DNA from: Bradyrhizobium sp. Gha
GTDB lineage: Bacteria > Pseudomonadota > Alphaproteobacteria > Rhizobiales > Xanthobacteraceae
DNA length: 64,000 bases
Reading direction: 5' to 3'
Assembly: GCF_900113735.1 (NCBI RefSeq)
Contig: NZ_FOQM01000008.1
Span: forward strand, 120,839-184,838
Positions 38,693 to 47,534 of this stretch are shown here, piece by piece (within the stretch, counting starts at the first letter, position 1; the number at the start of each line of letters is the position of its first letter). A program made the position numbers and the translations under genes. The notes beneath the pieces were generated by a model that ran no database searches, was not told where the DNA came from, and saw nothing but the letters and a program-made list of their open reading frames with translations.

Positions 38693-39034
38693 TCAGGCCA
38701 TGCTTCCGGGCAGGAAGCAGCGTACGACTGGATGGCCGTCAAGGTAAAACGGCCACACCATGGTGCGCCCGGCGCGGTTCGGCCCGGTGATGACAGCCTC
38801 GTCGGGTACATCGACCCACTCGCCGCTGATGCGAACGCGATAGTGGCCGCCCGCGGTGTCCCAATCCACGTCAGAGATTGCAATGCCGTCCACGTCGGCA
38901 CAGCATTGCTCGCCGCGCTTGCTGTGCAGGCTATCGAACCACGATTTCAGCGGCGAGTTCGCATATCGGCCGTCGTCGCGGGCTTCGGCAAGCCCCACGG
39001 CGAGCGCGGTGCAGCTCGCCAACGTGCTGGTCAT
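38693..39034 (-). CDS. Small secreted protein, unknown function
   Basis: The ATG at 39034 gives a 113-residue product beginning with a signal peptide (MTSTLASCTALAVGLAEA); an upstream in-frame TTG at 39082 gives 129 residues. The mature part contains a Cys-Cys motif (SKRGEQCCADVDG), a beta-rich segment (GGHYRVRISGEWVDVPDEAVI) and a C-terminal cysteine (PVVRCFLPG). Small periplasmic proteins of this design recur in Bradyrhizobium; no function is known to me. Neither start has a strong ribosome site. Confidence 0.65.
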   Translation of the reverse strand: MTSTLASCTALAVGLAEARDDGRYANSPLKSWFDSLHSKRGEQCCADVDGIAISDVDWDTAGGHYRVRISGEWVDVPDEAVITGPNRAGRTMVWPFYLDGHPVVRCFLPGSMA

Positions 39035-39231
39035 CAGAATGCGACCAAATGATTTTTCATTTACCCCATCGATCTCTCGCAAATGGACGGGCGGTCCGAC
39101 AAGGCGATACGACCCGCATCTCAGCCTCGGGTGGAACGGAGGCGGGTCCCAAAGTTAAGCTATTGCAAAATCGTATCAGCGCGTGAGGCTGATACCAGAT
39201 GAGCGAAAGGGTTACTCCGCATGTCGCGCGT

Positions 39232-39519
39232 CTATTTCGCTGAGAAGCCAACGGTGCTTGAGTCCGTGGGTGCAGCCCCTTGAGCCACCTTTAGGCGCGG
39301 AGTCAAAACGGTCACCTGATGGGGCGACGCCGGCATGCCGGCAAACGTCAACGTCGCGCCAGGCGATTGCTCCTCAACACCGGAGCTCCCCAACACCGCA
39401 ACCTGGAGCCTGGTGATTGGAAAGCCCGTGACTTCATAGGTTGGCAATTCTCCAGCAAGGGCAGCGTTTCCGTACACTATGAGGCCTGCGGCGGCGATGA
39501 TCGGCAATAAGTTCTTCAT
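39232..39519 (-). CDS. Small secreted protein, unknown function
   Basis: The ATG at 39519 follows GAGGAGAGG and gives a 95-residue protein with a signal peptide (MKNLLPIIAAAGLIVYGNAALA). The mature part of about 73 residues begins ELPTYEVTGFPITRLQVAVLG and has no cysteines. The product looks periplasmic. No family recognised. Confidence 0.65.
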   Translation of the reverse strand: MKNLLPIIAAAGLIVYGNAALAGELPTYEVTGFPITRLQVAVLGSSGVEEQSPGATLTFAGMPASPHQVTVLTPRLKVAQGAAPTDSSTVGFSAK

Positions 39520-39646
39520 GATGATCCTCTCCTCGTCCAGAGGTTTCAAATGCGGCTTCCGTGTCCTCACGCCTGTTCTTGTTTGTGGGGTTCTCTGCCA
39601 TCCGAGGAGCTTACGGTAGCAGCATGGCCTGCATGGTTCTTGGCCG

Positions 39647-40243
39647 ATGACGAACAGCGGAGCGAAGGCTCGGTTCGCAAATTGCCCACAATTTCCGAAT
39701 GTAGTACCAACCATGCCGCACGGCGGGCTGATGCGATACCTGCCGCGGCAATCGGAAGCATTGCAGCTGCTCCGAGGTTACATCCAGACGCTTGAGAACA
39801 GTAAGATTCGCCCCTGTGGTGAAGCAGGCGAGACGATCTGCCGACACGTCATCGACCTCGTTGCGCTCGCTGTTGCCTCGGATAGAGCCATTGGCGAGAG
39901 CAGCTTGAGCGCGGTCGCAGCCGCCCATCTCAACGCCGCGCTCGATCATGTTGCCGCACGCTTCTGGGATCCCAAACTCAGCGTCGCGGCGGTCGCACGG
40001 GAGGTGGGAATCTCACCGCGCTATCTGCAGCGGCTACTCGTGACGACTGGACCATCCTTCACAGCCCGCGTCACCGAGTTGCGCCTGCAACGGGCTCTTA
40101 CGCTGTTGACGGGACCATGCGACAACAAGCGTACGATTTCGGATATCGCCTTGGAGGCCGGCTTTACCGATATTTCGCACTTCAACCGCCTGTTCCGCTC
40201 TCGCTTTGGCGACACGCCCCGTGGTGTCCGCGGACCGGGTTGA
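39647..40243 (+). pseudogene. N-terminally truncated AraC-family regulator
   Basis: A 198-residue frame whose last 110 residues are an intact AraC/XylS double helix-turn-helix domain: SVAAVAREVGISPRYLQRLL, then RTISDIALEAGFTDISHFNRLFRSRFGDTPRGVR. It is preceded by the linker typical of full-length proteins (RYLPRQSEALQLLRGYIQTL...CRHVIDLVALAV). The sensory N-terminal domain of about 140 residues is absent, and no likeness continues upstream in other frames. Full-length relatives are about 310-330 residues. The rest might still bind DNA as a ligand-independent regulator. Confidence 0.65.
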
Positions 40244-40461
40244 TCGTAGGACCGCCGAAAGCCTCGTCTATTCCGCAGACGCCGTTCGCGACAGCTCACC
40301 GAGCTCACAGGATGGGTCGAGCTCTGCGCTTGCCCTCAAGAGAAAATCCGTGGGGCCGCAAACTCGAGGGCCATTAGGCCTCCGCACCATGCCGGAGGTC
40401 GTCCATCGTTTTCGCGTTCCCGGTGGAATAGGATTCGGTGGCGACCACAAGAACGGGTGCG

Positions 40462-40483
40462 GAAAACGCAAAGCCCTCAGGGC
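40462..40483 (-). terminator. Weak terminator after the VCBS protein gene
   Basis: On the minus strand GCCCTGAGGGC is followed by TTTGCGTTTT, 12 bases past the VCBS-protein stop. The stem is only four to five base pairs, so efficiency is doubtful. Confidence 0.35.
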
Positions 40484-40494
40484 AAACCGGCCTC

Positions 40495-42678
40495 TCAGAC
40501 GATAATGTCGTGATGCGGCGCCGGGAGAGGCAGGCCGCCGTGGACGGCGCCGTCGAATTGCCCGGCGAGATGCCAGAGGTCCGACCCGGGTTCGGTCGGA
40601 TGCGGCGCGGGCGGCTCCGCCTGCGCGGCCGGCGGGACCGGATCCGGCGGTGCGGCGGCAGCGCTCGCTGGAGCGAGGGGGGCCGCGTCCTCCTTGAAAT
40701 GGAAGGACTGGTCGTGCGGATCGTCGGCGCCCTGGATCGCCACCGTCACGACCTTGGGCGTGCCGTCGATGGTCGTCACCGTGAAGCAGTCGATCAACGT
40801 GTCGCAGGGTCGCAGGGCCTCGACCGCCGGATTGGTCGGATCGAGCGTATAGGTCCAGACGCCTCCGGCGGTCATGGTGAAACTGCCGTAGCCATGCTCG
40901 CTGGCCTGCGGGCACGTCGTCGCCGTGAAGGTGTCGTCCGGATTGTCCACGTCTTTGTCGGTCAGGGTGCCGCAGGCGCTCGGCGGCGGGGCGCAGGGGT
41001 TGCTCGGCTCGATCACGCGTCCGCAGGCCTGGCCGCAGATCGTCGCCGCGTCGTTGCTGCCCTCGATCGTGACCGTCACCAATTGCGCGGTCCCGTCCGC
41101 GGTCTTCACCGTGAAGCTGTCGCTAAGGCTGTCGCCGACGTTGAGCGCCTGGACCGCGCAATTGCCGTTGTCGAGCACGTAGGTCCAGTGGCCGTCGTCC
41201 GTCATCGTGAAACTGCCGTAGCCGTGATCGCTCCTTTCGGGACACGGTACCGCTTCGAAGTCGTCCGGAGGTCCGTCGACGTCAGTGGCCGTCAGCACGC
41301 CGACCGCGACCGGGACCCCGTGATCCGAATTGTGGACCCCGCCGGCCTCGACCACGCAACCATGCGTGTCTCCGGATACGACGGACGGGTCGTCGGCGCC
41401 CTGGATCGTCACCGTGATCGTCTGCGGCGTTCCGCCGATCGTGGTCACGGTGAAGGTATCGGTCGCCGTGTCGCAAGCCTTCAGCGCCAGCACCGCCGGA
41501 TTCGCGTCGTCCAGCGTGTAGGTCCAGTGTCCGTCGGTCGTCATGGTGAACGTGCCGTAGCCGTGGTCGCTGGCGTGCGGCGTGCTCACCGCCGTGAACG
41601 TGTTGGCGGGATCGTCGACGTCGGTGTCGGTCAGCGTGCCGCTCGCGGCCGGCGCGGCAGGGGCATCGTGACTGGCGAAGGTCTCGGCGACAGTCATCGG
41701 GACCGCAGCGACCGATCCGGCCGTGGCGCCGGCGATCACGGACGCGTCGTCCGCACCGTTGATGTGGATGCTGAAGGTCTGGTCCGCGGATGCGAAGCCG
41801 TCGGAGGCCGTGATCGTGAAGTTGTCGGTGGTCGGCGCCTTCAGCGCATTGATGGCGTCGTTGTTCGGAACGTAGGTGTAAGCGCCGGTATGGCTGTTCA
41901 CGTAGAGGACGCCGAACGAGCCGGGCTTCTCGACGTCGAAGCTCGCGCCGGCAATCGTGAAGGGGCCGTCGATCCCGCCGGCGATGCCGAAGGTCGGCGC
42001 GGAGCCGGAGCTGAAGCTCGTGGCCGAGAAGCTGCCGCTGCTCGCGGAGAACTCGTCGAATCTGAAGGTGTCCACCTCGACCACCCCCGCGCCGAGCGTC
42101 AGCGTCGGCGGCGAATGGATGAGCGGCGCGTCCGGAATGAAGCTCGCCGGGATCACGAGTGGGGACAGCGCGTGCTGCAAACTCGGGCCGTCCGGCTCGA
42201 TCAGATTGATCGGCTGCGGCGAGTGGTCGCCCGTCTCCCCCGGCGGCGTGCTGGATCCGGGCGGCCCATGCTCCTTCGAATAGTTCGCCAGCACATCCTG
42301 CTGCTGGCTCTGCAGATCCTCCATCCGCGAGGCGGTGTTCGCAACCTGGGTGAGGCCGACCGACGACCCGTGTCTTTCGAGCACAACCGTCTGGCCGGGG
42401 TCGTCGACGATGACGTGGCGTGGCACGGCCTCCTTCGTGACGAGCTCGAAGGAGCCGTGCGCGAAATCCTTGTAGGTGATGTCCCCGCGGTCGAACAGCG
42501 CGAGATCGGGGTCGGCGCCCCAGGCCTCCTTCAGCCCCGACAGGATCAGCGCCACGAATGACATGCCGCCGGTCAGCGCGGCCACCCCCGATCGGCTACC
42601 GGGCGGGGGCGCGCGTCGGTCGGGCCGGCGGCGGAGATCGTCAAGGATCCGAGCGGGCGACATTCCGAGGCCTCGCAT
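40495..42678 (-). CDS. VCBS-repeat surface/adhesin-like protein
   Basis: A protein of about 727 residues (ATG 42678; the open frame reaches 42879, but that would leave no promoter against the divergent FecR gene). An N-terminal basic region and hydrophobic segment (VAALTGGMSFVALILSGL) precede a domain with HVIVDDPGQTVVL and a Gln/Ala-rich helix. From about residue 270 it holds cadherin-like VCBS units: one partial, then three of about 107-118 residues beginning near 345, 463 and 570 (GTLTDTDVDDP, GVLTATDVDGP, GTLTDKDVDNP), each with HGYGxFTMT-DGxWTYxLD. A Pro/Ala-rich tail ends in HHDIIV. Such proteins are usually secreted by type I systems and mediate adhesion; no secretion genes are adjacent. 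Confidence 0.82.
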   Translation of the reverse strand: MRGLGMSPARILDDLRRRPDRRAPPPGSRSGVAALTGGMSFVALILSGLKEAWGADPDLALFDRGDITYKDFAHGSFELVTKEAVPRHVIVDDPGQTVVLERHGSSVGLTQVANTASRMEDLQSQQQDVLANYSKEHGPPGSSTPPGETGDHSPQPINLIEPDGPSLQHALSPLVIPASFIPDAPLIHSPPTLTLGAGVVEVDTFRFDEFSASSGSFSATSFSSGSAPTFGIAGGIDGPFTIAGASFDVEKPGSFGVLYVNSHTGAYTYVPNNDAINALKAPTTDNFTITASDGFASADQTFSIHINGADDASVIAGATAGSVAAVPMTVAETFASHDAPAAPAASGTLTDTDVDDPANTFTAVSTPHASDHGYGTFTMTTDGHWTYTLDDANPAVLALKACDTATDTFTVTTIGGTPQTITVTIQGADDPSVVSGDTHGCVVEAGGVHNSDHGVPVAVGVLTATDVDGPPDDFEAVPCPERSDHGYGSFTMTDDGHWTYVLDNGNCAVQALNVGDSLSDSFTVKTADGTAQLVTVTIEGSNDAATICGQACGRVIEPSNPCAPPPSACGTLTDKDVDNPDDTFTATTCPQASEHGYGSFTMTAGGVWTYTLDPTNPAVEALRPCDTLIDCFTVTTIDGTPKVVTVAIQGADDPHDQSFHFKEDAAPLAPASAAAAPPDPVPPAAQAEPPAPHPTEPGSDLWHLAGQFDGAVHGGLPLPAPHHDIIV

Positions 42679-42877
42679 GTTGTCGTCTTGACCGTGTCGA
42701 CGCCGTGGCATCCGCCCCCGATACCGCGCCTGGGAATACTCCATTTCGGCAACGTCATTCGCACCGAAAGCCAAGCCCATCTCGACTATTAAGGGGTACT
42801 CCGAGGGACTGCGCTGGTCCGCCGTCCGGCGCTCTGCCATCATTCGATGGGGCTCTCTCGCGCAAGGGAGCGGATGC

Positions 42878-43522
42878 ATGAACGCACGACGGACGATGGC
42901 GGGACTCGCGGGCCTGTGGCTCGTCCTCGCGGGGTCTCAATCCGTGCTGGCGCAGAGCAGATCCACCGACCTCAAGCCGATCGGCAAGATCGTGACCGCC
43001 GTCGGCAAGGTGACGGTCGAACATGTCTCCGCGACGGTCGCGCAGGCCGTCCTCTCCGACGACAAGGCTGGCGCGAAGGTCGGCGATCCCGTCTACCGGG
43101 GCGACGTGGTCAAGACCGGCGCCGACGGCAAGCTCGGCATTAATTTCGCCGACGGCAGCTCGTTCAACCTGTCCAGCAACGCCAGCATGGAGCTGAACGA
43201 ATTCGTCTACGACCCTGACGCGAAATCGAACGCGAGTCTCTTCAACCTGACCAGGGGGACCGCCACCTTCGTCGCCGGCGCCGTGGCCAAGAGCGGCGAC
43301 ATGAAGGTCGATACCCCCGTGGCGACCATGGGAATCCGAGGCACCACGCCGCATATCGAGGTCGCTGACGACGGCAGCGTCAGGTTCTCCACGCTGATCG
43401 AGGAGGGCAAGGACCGCGTGCTCGACAAGAGCGGCGTTCCGAAGCGGCGTGCGGCGGTCCCGACGGCCCCCGGCTGGGAGCGCAGGGCCGACCGCGGCTC
43501 CGGCGTCTGCCGGGGATGCTGA
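42878..43522 (+). CDS. FecR-domain periplasmic protein
   Basis: A 214-residue protein with a signal peptide (MNARRTMAGLAGLWLVLAGSQSVLA) and a FecR-type domain: GDPVYRGDVVKTGADGKLGINFADGSSFNLSSNASMEL, then FVAGAVAKSGDMKVDTPVATMGIRGTTPHIEV. It ends in an Arg-rich stretch and CRGC. FecR domains in this setting are usually not iron regulators but surface or signalling modules linked to VCBS adhesins. It overlaps the next TPR gene by seven bases and diverges from the VCBS gene. Confidence 0.85.
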   Translation: MNARRTMAGLAGLWLVLAGSQSVLAQSRSTDLKPIGKIVTAVGKVTVEHVSATVAQAVLSDDKAGAKVGDPVYRGDVVKTGADGKLGINFADGSSFNLSSNASMELNEFVYDPDAKSNASLFNLTRGTATFVAGAVAKSGDMKVDTPVATMGIRGTTPHIEVADDGSVRFSTLIEEGKDRVLDKSGVPKRRAAVPTAPGWERRADRGSGVCRGC

Positions 43523-44346
43523 GCGCGCGCCTCGCGGCCGCGGCCTTCCTGATTCTGGCGCTGACGCCGGCCGGGGCGCAGAAGCCGAACGAGTCGCAGT
43601 TCCGGAACGTTGAGCTGTGCAACAGCGCCGCTGCGCCGCAGACGAGGATCGAGGCCTGCTCGGCCTTCATTGAGGCCGGCCGCGGCGGATCGGCCTCGCT
43701 GGCCACGGCCTACGACAACCGCGGCATCGCCTATGCCGAGAAGGCCGACTACGACCGCGCCATCGCCGACTTCGAGAGCGCCGTCGCCATCGACCCGCGC
43801 TCCGCCAGGTCCCTCAACAACCGCGGCGCGGCCAGACTTAGAAGGGGCGACTACGACGCCGCGATCGAGGACCTCGACCGGGCCATCGGCCTGCAGCCGG
43901 ACTACGCCAGGGCGCTCGCCAACCGCGCCGAGGCCTGGCTGAAAAAGGACGATCCGGGGCGCGCGGAGCGCGACTACGCCGAGGCGGTGCGCCTGAACGC
44001 CGACCTGGAGGGAGCATGGAGCGGACTTTGCTGGATCCGCGCGACCATTGGTGATCCGCAAGCCGCGGTGACCGCCTGCGACAGGGCCGTCGCAGGCGGC
44101 GCCCACACGGCCGCGACCTACGATTCTCGCGCGCTGGCCTATCTGAGGTCGGGACGCCTGGAGGCCGCGATCGCCGACTACGACGCGGCCCTGCGCATCG
44201 ATCCGAAGCTCGCCCTCGCGCTATACGGCCGCGGGCTCGCGAAGATCAGGGGCGGCAAAACCGCATCCGGTGACGCCGACATCGCAGCCGCGAAGGTCGC
44301 AAGGCCTGACGTCGTCGAGCAGTTCGCCCGCTACGGCGTGCGCTAG
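43516..44346 (+). CDS. Periplasmic tetratricopeptide-repeat protein
   Basis: A 276-residue protein with a signal peptide (MLSARLAAAAFLILALTPAGA) followed by an SEL1/TPR solenoid of about six repeats from residue 40, such as ATAYDNRGIAYAEKADYDRAIADFESAVAIDPRS. TPRs bind peptides or partner proteins. Its start overlaps the end of the FecR-domain gene, so the two are coupled and probably act together in the envelope. Confidence 0.85.
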   Translation: MLSARLAAAAFLILALTPAGAQKPNESQFRNVELCNSAAAPQTRIEACSAFIEAGRGGSASLATAYDNRGIAYAEKADYDRAIADFESAVAIDPRSARSLNNRGAARLRRGDYDAAIEDLDRAIGLQPDYARALANRAEAWLKKDDPGRAERDYAEAVRLNADLEGAWSGLCWIRATIGDPQAAVTACDRAVAGGAHTAATYDSRALAYLRSGRLEAAIADYDAALRIDPKLALALYGRGLAKIRGGKTASGDADIAAAKVARPDVVEQFARYGVR

Positions 44347-44586
44347 ATTTCATCGCAAGATCTCTATGAATCGAAATCGTGCGAAGCTGGCCGGCCAATG
44401 TCGGCTTCGACATTCGTTGCGGACATCGCGCCGGTTACGATCGAGGACCGCTGGCGACCCTGAACAGACGTCGCTGCGGGAATGCGTTAACTGGAATCCA
44501 AAGAAGATACTTCAACAGGCGTTCTGTAGCTCCGCTGATGAGTATGGTGCGGCGATCAGGTCAAGCTCGCAGCGCGTGGGAATCCA

Positions 44587-45978
44587 ATGCATATTCGCCA
44601 GGTTGTTTTCGCCGTCGTGATGCTCGGCGCTTTGGTTCGGTTCGGGCCTGCCACGGCTGAAGACGGCTTCCCGGCAGCGGAGTGGGAGCGCGTCAACCCT
44701 GCAGAATTGGGCTGGTCGGAGTCCGTATTGGCGCAAGCGCGATCCTTCTCGGATCAGATCCGCTCGAGCGCGCTTGTGATCGTTCAGCACGGAAAGGTGG
44801 TGGCCGAGTGGGGCAACACGACGAAGCCAATGGAAGTCGCTTCAATCCGCAAGAGCCTGCTCAGCGCCCTGATCGGCATCGCCGTGTCTGATCACCTGAT
44901 CAACCTCGACAGCACGCTTGGCGAACTCGGCATCGACGATAATCCGCCTGGCTTGACCGGGAGCGAGAAGGGCGCGACGGTGCGCGAACTCCTCGAAGCG
45001 CGTTCCGGGGTCTACCACGCGGCGCTCTATGAGACGCCGGACATGGCCAAGATGAGACCGCCGCGCGGCAGCCACCCGCCGGGCACCTTCTGGTATTACA
45101 ACAATTGGGATTTCAACGCGCTCGGCACGATCTACGAGCACGCAACTGGCGCCGGCATCTTCCAGGCGCTCGACCAGAAGATCGCAAAGCCGATCGGCAT
45201 GCAGGACTACCGGCCACAGGACGGCAGCTACGTCCGCGGCGAAGCGTCCATCCACCCCGCCTATGAGATCCGCATGAGTGCACGGGACCTGGCGCGTTTT
45301 GCACTTCTCTATCTGCACAAAGGCAATTGGGCCGGACACCAGATCGTGCCGCGGGAGCGGGTGGAAGAGAGCACGCGCGTCTATTCGAGATCGGCGTTCG
45401 GGCCGGGCTATGGCTATCTCTGGTGGAGCGGTTTTTTGGGCGGTGCCGTTGCGCCTACGGTGACGTTGCCCGAGGGCAGCTTTTGGGCCCAAGGTGCCGG
45501 CGGCCAATACGCTTTGGTCGTGCCCGCGCTCGACCTCGTCGTGGTGCATCGTGTCGACCGCGGCACGCCCTACGCCGAACCTTCCATGCGTAGTTTTGCC
45601 AGGCTCTTCTGGCTGATCCTGAAGGCCCAGGGCTATGATCCGGGGCCCGATGCCTCGCTCGCGGCAGCGATCGGCGAACGACCGACAGGTGAGACCCTGG
45701 CTGCAAAACTGCAGGGCAAGACGATCAGCTTCGGTCCCAAGCTCAGGGATGGTCCGTTCACGATGCGATTCGAGCCCGACGGCCGGATGAGCTATCCGCA
45801 CTGGAAAGAGTCGCTTGGACCAGCAGCCGGGACATGGACGGTCGCGGAGGATAAGCTCTGTATCCTGAACGCCGGTGCCAGTCGTCGCTGCTACATTCCA
45901 GTGTTGAACGGTGAACGCATCGAGTTGTTCGACCAGCTTGGTGTCATGCAAATCGACGGGGTGGCGCTGCCTCAGTGA
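44587..45978 (+). CDS. Class C beta-lactamase-fold serine hydrolase (1)
   Basis: A 463-residue exported protein with a signal peptide (MHIRQVVFAVVMLGALVRFGPATA). The catalytic SxxK is S86-I-R-K89 and the YxN motif is YYNN at about 170-173. A C-terminal domain of about 110 residues (KTISFGPKLRDGPFTMRFEPDGRM) follows the hydrolase core, as in many 6-aminohexanoate-dimer hydrolase and esterase relatives. Real beta-lactamase activity is unlikely without the typical KTG box, which I could not place. One of three such genes in this window. Confidence 0.85.
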   Translation: MHIRQVVFAVVMLGALVRFGPATAEDGFPAAEWERVNPAELGWSESVLAQARSFSDQIRSSALVIVQHGKVVAEWGNTTKPMEVASIRKSLLSALIGIAVSDHLINLDSTLGELGIDDNPPGLTGSEKGATVRELLEARSGVYHAALYETPDMAKMRPPRGSHPPGTFWYYNNWDFNALGTIYEHATGAGIFQALDQKIAKPIGMQDYRPQDGSYVRGEASIHPAYEIRMSARDLARFALLYLHKGNWAGHQIVPRERVEESTRVYSRSAFGPGYGYLWWSGFLGGAVAPTVTLPEGSFWAQGAGGQYALVVPALDLVVVHRVDRGTPYAEPSMRSFARLFWLILKAQGYDPGPDASLAAAIGERPTGETLAAKLQGKTISFGPKLRDGPFTMRFEPDGRMSYPHWKESLGPAAGTWTVAEDKLCILNAGASRRCYIPVLNGERIELFDQLGVMQIDGVALPQ

Positions 45979-46146
45979 TGCCTCGTCCGGCGGAGGCCAC
46001 GCCTTGCTGCTAAGCGGACGGATTTGCTCACTCTGAGTTCTTCGCATTTTCGCCCCAAAGCCGACAACACAGTCGGCTTAAGTCCCGAAGTGAATAGGGA
46101 ACCAAGTGTAGCAACGAACTCTTGTGGAGAGGACCAGAGGAGCAAC

Positions 46147-46455
46147 ATGTTGCGGCGAGCTCGAAAACATAGGCTGCTCCAGTCCTGGATGATGCTGGCA
46201 CTAGAGGCCAACCAGGTCATTGGGCTGCGAATGTTGAAGCTGATGGCTGGCGGAAAACGAGCACGCCGGGAAGCCAGGCTCATGGTCAGTGAAAAGGTAG
46301 CGGAAGCAGTCGGATCCGCCGCGGACCTCATGGCTGGCGCTTCGAGCGAAGACATCGTTCGACGATATAGGCGGCGCGTGGCAGCAAATGCGAATAGATT
46401 GAGTAAGCTGAGTTCGCGTCCAGCCATTAAGCGGAACCGACGTCGACGCAAGTAG
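46147..46455 (+). CDS. Small helical protein, unknown function
   Basis: The ATG at 46147 follows GAGGAGCAAC and gives 102 residues. The sequence is helical, with a conserved-looking core LLQSWMMLALEANQVIGLRMLKLMAGG...REARLMVSEKVAEAVGSAADLMAG and a basic tail. Similar proteins are widespread in alphaproteobacteria without assigned function; they have phasin-like features. It precedes a phasin-like gene by 139 bases in the same direction. Confidence 0.7.
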   Translation: MLRRARKHRLLQSWMMLALEANQVIGLRMLKLMAGGKRARREARLMVSEKVAEAVGSAADLMAGASSEDIVRRYRRRVAANANRLSKLSSRPAIKRNRRRRK

Positions 46456-46532
46456 CAACAAACGAACGGACCCGATGAACATTGGGCCAGTTGGTTGATC
46501 TCGGTTCATACGGACTCCAGCCATCCTCGATT

Positions 46533-46557
46533 GGAACGCCCCCTCACAAAGCCAGTT
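46533..46557 (+). promoter_or_regulatory. Candidate EcfG-type promoter of the phasin-like gene
   Basis: GGAAC (46533-46537) is followed after 16 bases by AGTT (46554-46557). The consensus for the alphaproteobacterial general stress sigma factor EcfG is GGAAC-N16/17-CGTT, so one -10 position differs. The start codon lies 37 bases downstream. Confidence 0.45.
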
Positions 46558-46594
46558 GTCTGTTCTCGCCTCACCAGTGCTTTTGGAGCGTCAG

Positions 46595-47080
46595 ATGAGC
46601 AAACGCAAGAAGACAACAACGTCGAAGCACCTCCCAAATGCGAAGATGGCCGCGCGAGCTCAACGGAATAAGCAGGCCACTGTTAAAAGCCGGAAAGAGA
46701 ATGTTCTTCGCTCTGCGAAACTATCGGCTGTACCGCCTCGCAAGCTTCATGACGATCCGAAAGGCGAAGCTCCCATCATTGAGGCATCGGCGGGTGCCTT
46801 ACCAGATGACATCAGTCACAAGATGAAAGATTGCGCTCCAACGAGGGCCGCCGCTTCAGCGATTTCAAACCTGCCGGCGTATCAAGCCAAGCTTCTTGAG
46901 ATAACCCAGGCCAACGTGCGATTGGCTTTCGAATTCGGTCTGAGGCTTCTGGCGATCAGGTCGTCGGCTGAATTTTCCGCGCTCATTACGGAATTTACGA
47001 GCAGACGGATCGAGATGTTGGGGCAGCATTGGAAAGAATTGGCGGCGTATCCGTTCTGGCGCATCGAACCCTCCAGGTAG
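46595..47080 (+). CDS. Phasin-like protein
   Basis: The ATG at 46595 follows GGAGCG and gives 161 residues. A basic Lys/Arg-rich N-terminal part (SKRKKTTTSKHLPNAKMAARAQ) precedes a helical phasin_2-type domain (YQAKLLEITQANVRLAFEFGLRLLAIRSSAEFSALITEFTSRRIEMLGQHWKELA). Phasins coat polyhydroxybutyrate granules; the long basic leader could also bind nucleic acid. No pha genes are adjacent. Confidence 0.7.
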   Translation: MSKRKKTTTSKHLPNAKMAARAQRNKQATVKSRKENVLRSAKLSAVPPRKLHDDPKGEAPIIEASAGALPDDISHKMKDCAPTRAAASAISNLPAYQAKLLEITQANVRLAFEFGLRLLAIRSSAEFSALITEFTSRRIEMLGQHWKELAAYPFWRIEPSR

Positions 47081-47534
47081 GTGGCTCTGCTCACCATCTC
47101 CACGGTGTGTCATTCCGCCGGGAAGGCGTGGGCCGGGGAGAGCGCGATCCAAACTTCAACTTGATTGCGTTAATTTCGCTGAACCATATCGGATACACAC
47201 TGGACCGCGCTCGAATTGTACAAGGGAAGGCAGACCTGAGTTCTTCCCATTTCTGATACCAAACGGACATTGACCAGTCCTGACAACTCTCTCCCCACGT
47301 GTGTGCTCTTTGGTCGCGTTACAGGGACAGCGGAAGGTCCTATGGTGACCGCGACATGATCCACGTCCTCGACATCGATCCGCGCATTGCGCGGCGTTGC
47401 TTGCACGCCGGACGGCTCCAAGCAGGAGCTTAGCCGGACGGTCGTTGGTGCCGTCCGGATGCCCCCCGTCGTTCATCACACGGATTTGGTGTGTGGCTCT
47501 CCCGCGAGGAGAAGCCCAAACAAGGAGGCATGTC
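47081..47534. other. 454-bp region between the phasin-like gene and the first Rnk-like gene
   Basis: No convincing gene is seen. A 25-codon frame at 47356 has no support. A perfect 8-bp inverted repeat CCGGACGG/CCGTCCGG (47434-47441 and 47451-47458, loop of nine bases) lies 76 bases before the GTG start of the next gene; it has no T run and may be a regulatory hairpin. Confidence 0.5.

Noticed and set aside
40600..41700. Regularly spaced repeats that might suggest a CRISPR array
   Set aside because: They are degenerate, about 320-350 bp long and in frame: the VCBS domains of one protein.
40438..42561. 707-codon plus-strand frame opposite the VCBS protein
   Set aside because: Arg/Gly/Val-rich noise created by the repeated VCBS coding sequence; no ribosome site or family pattern.
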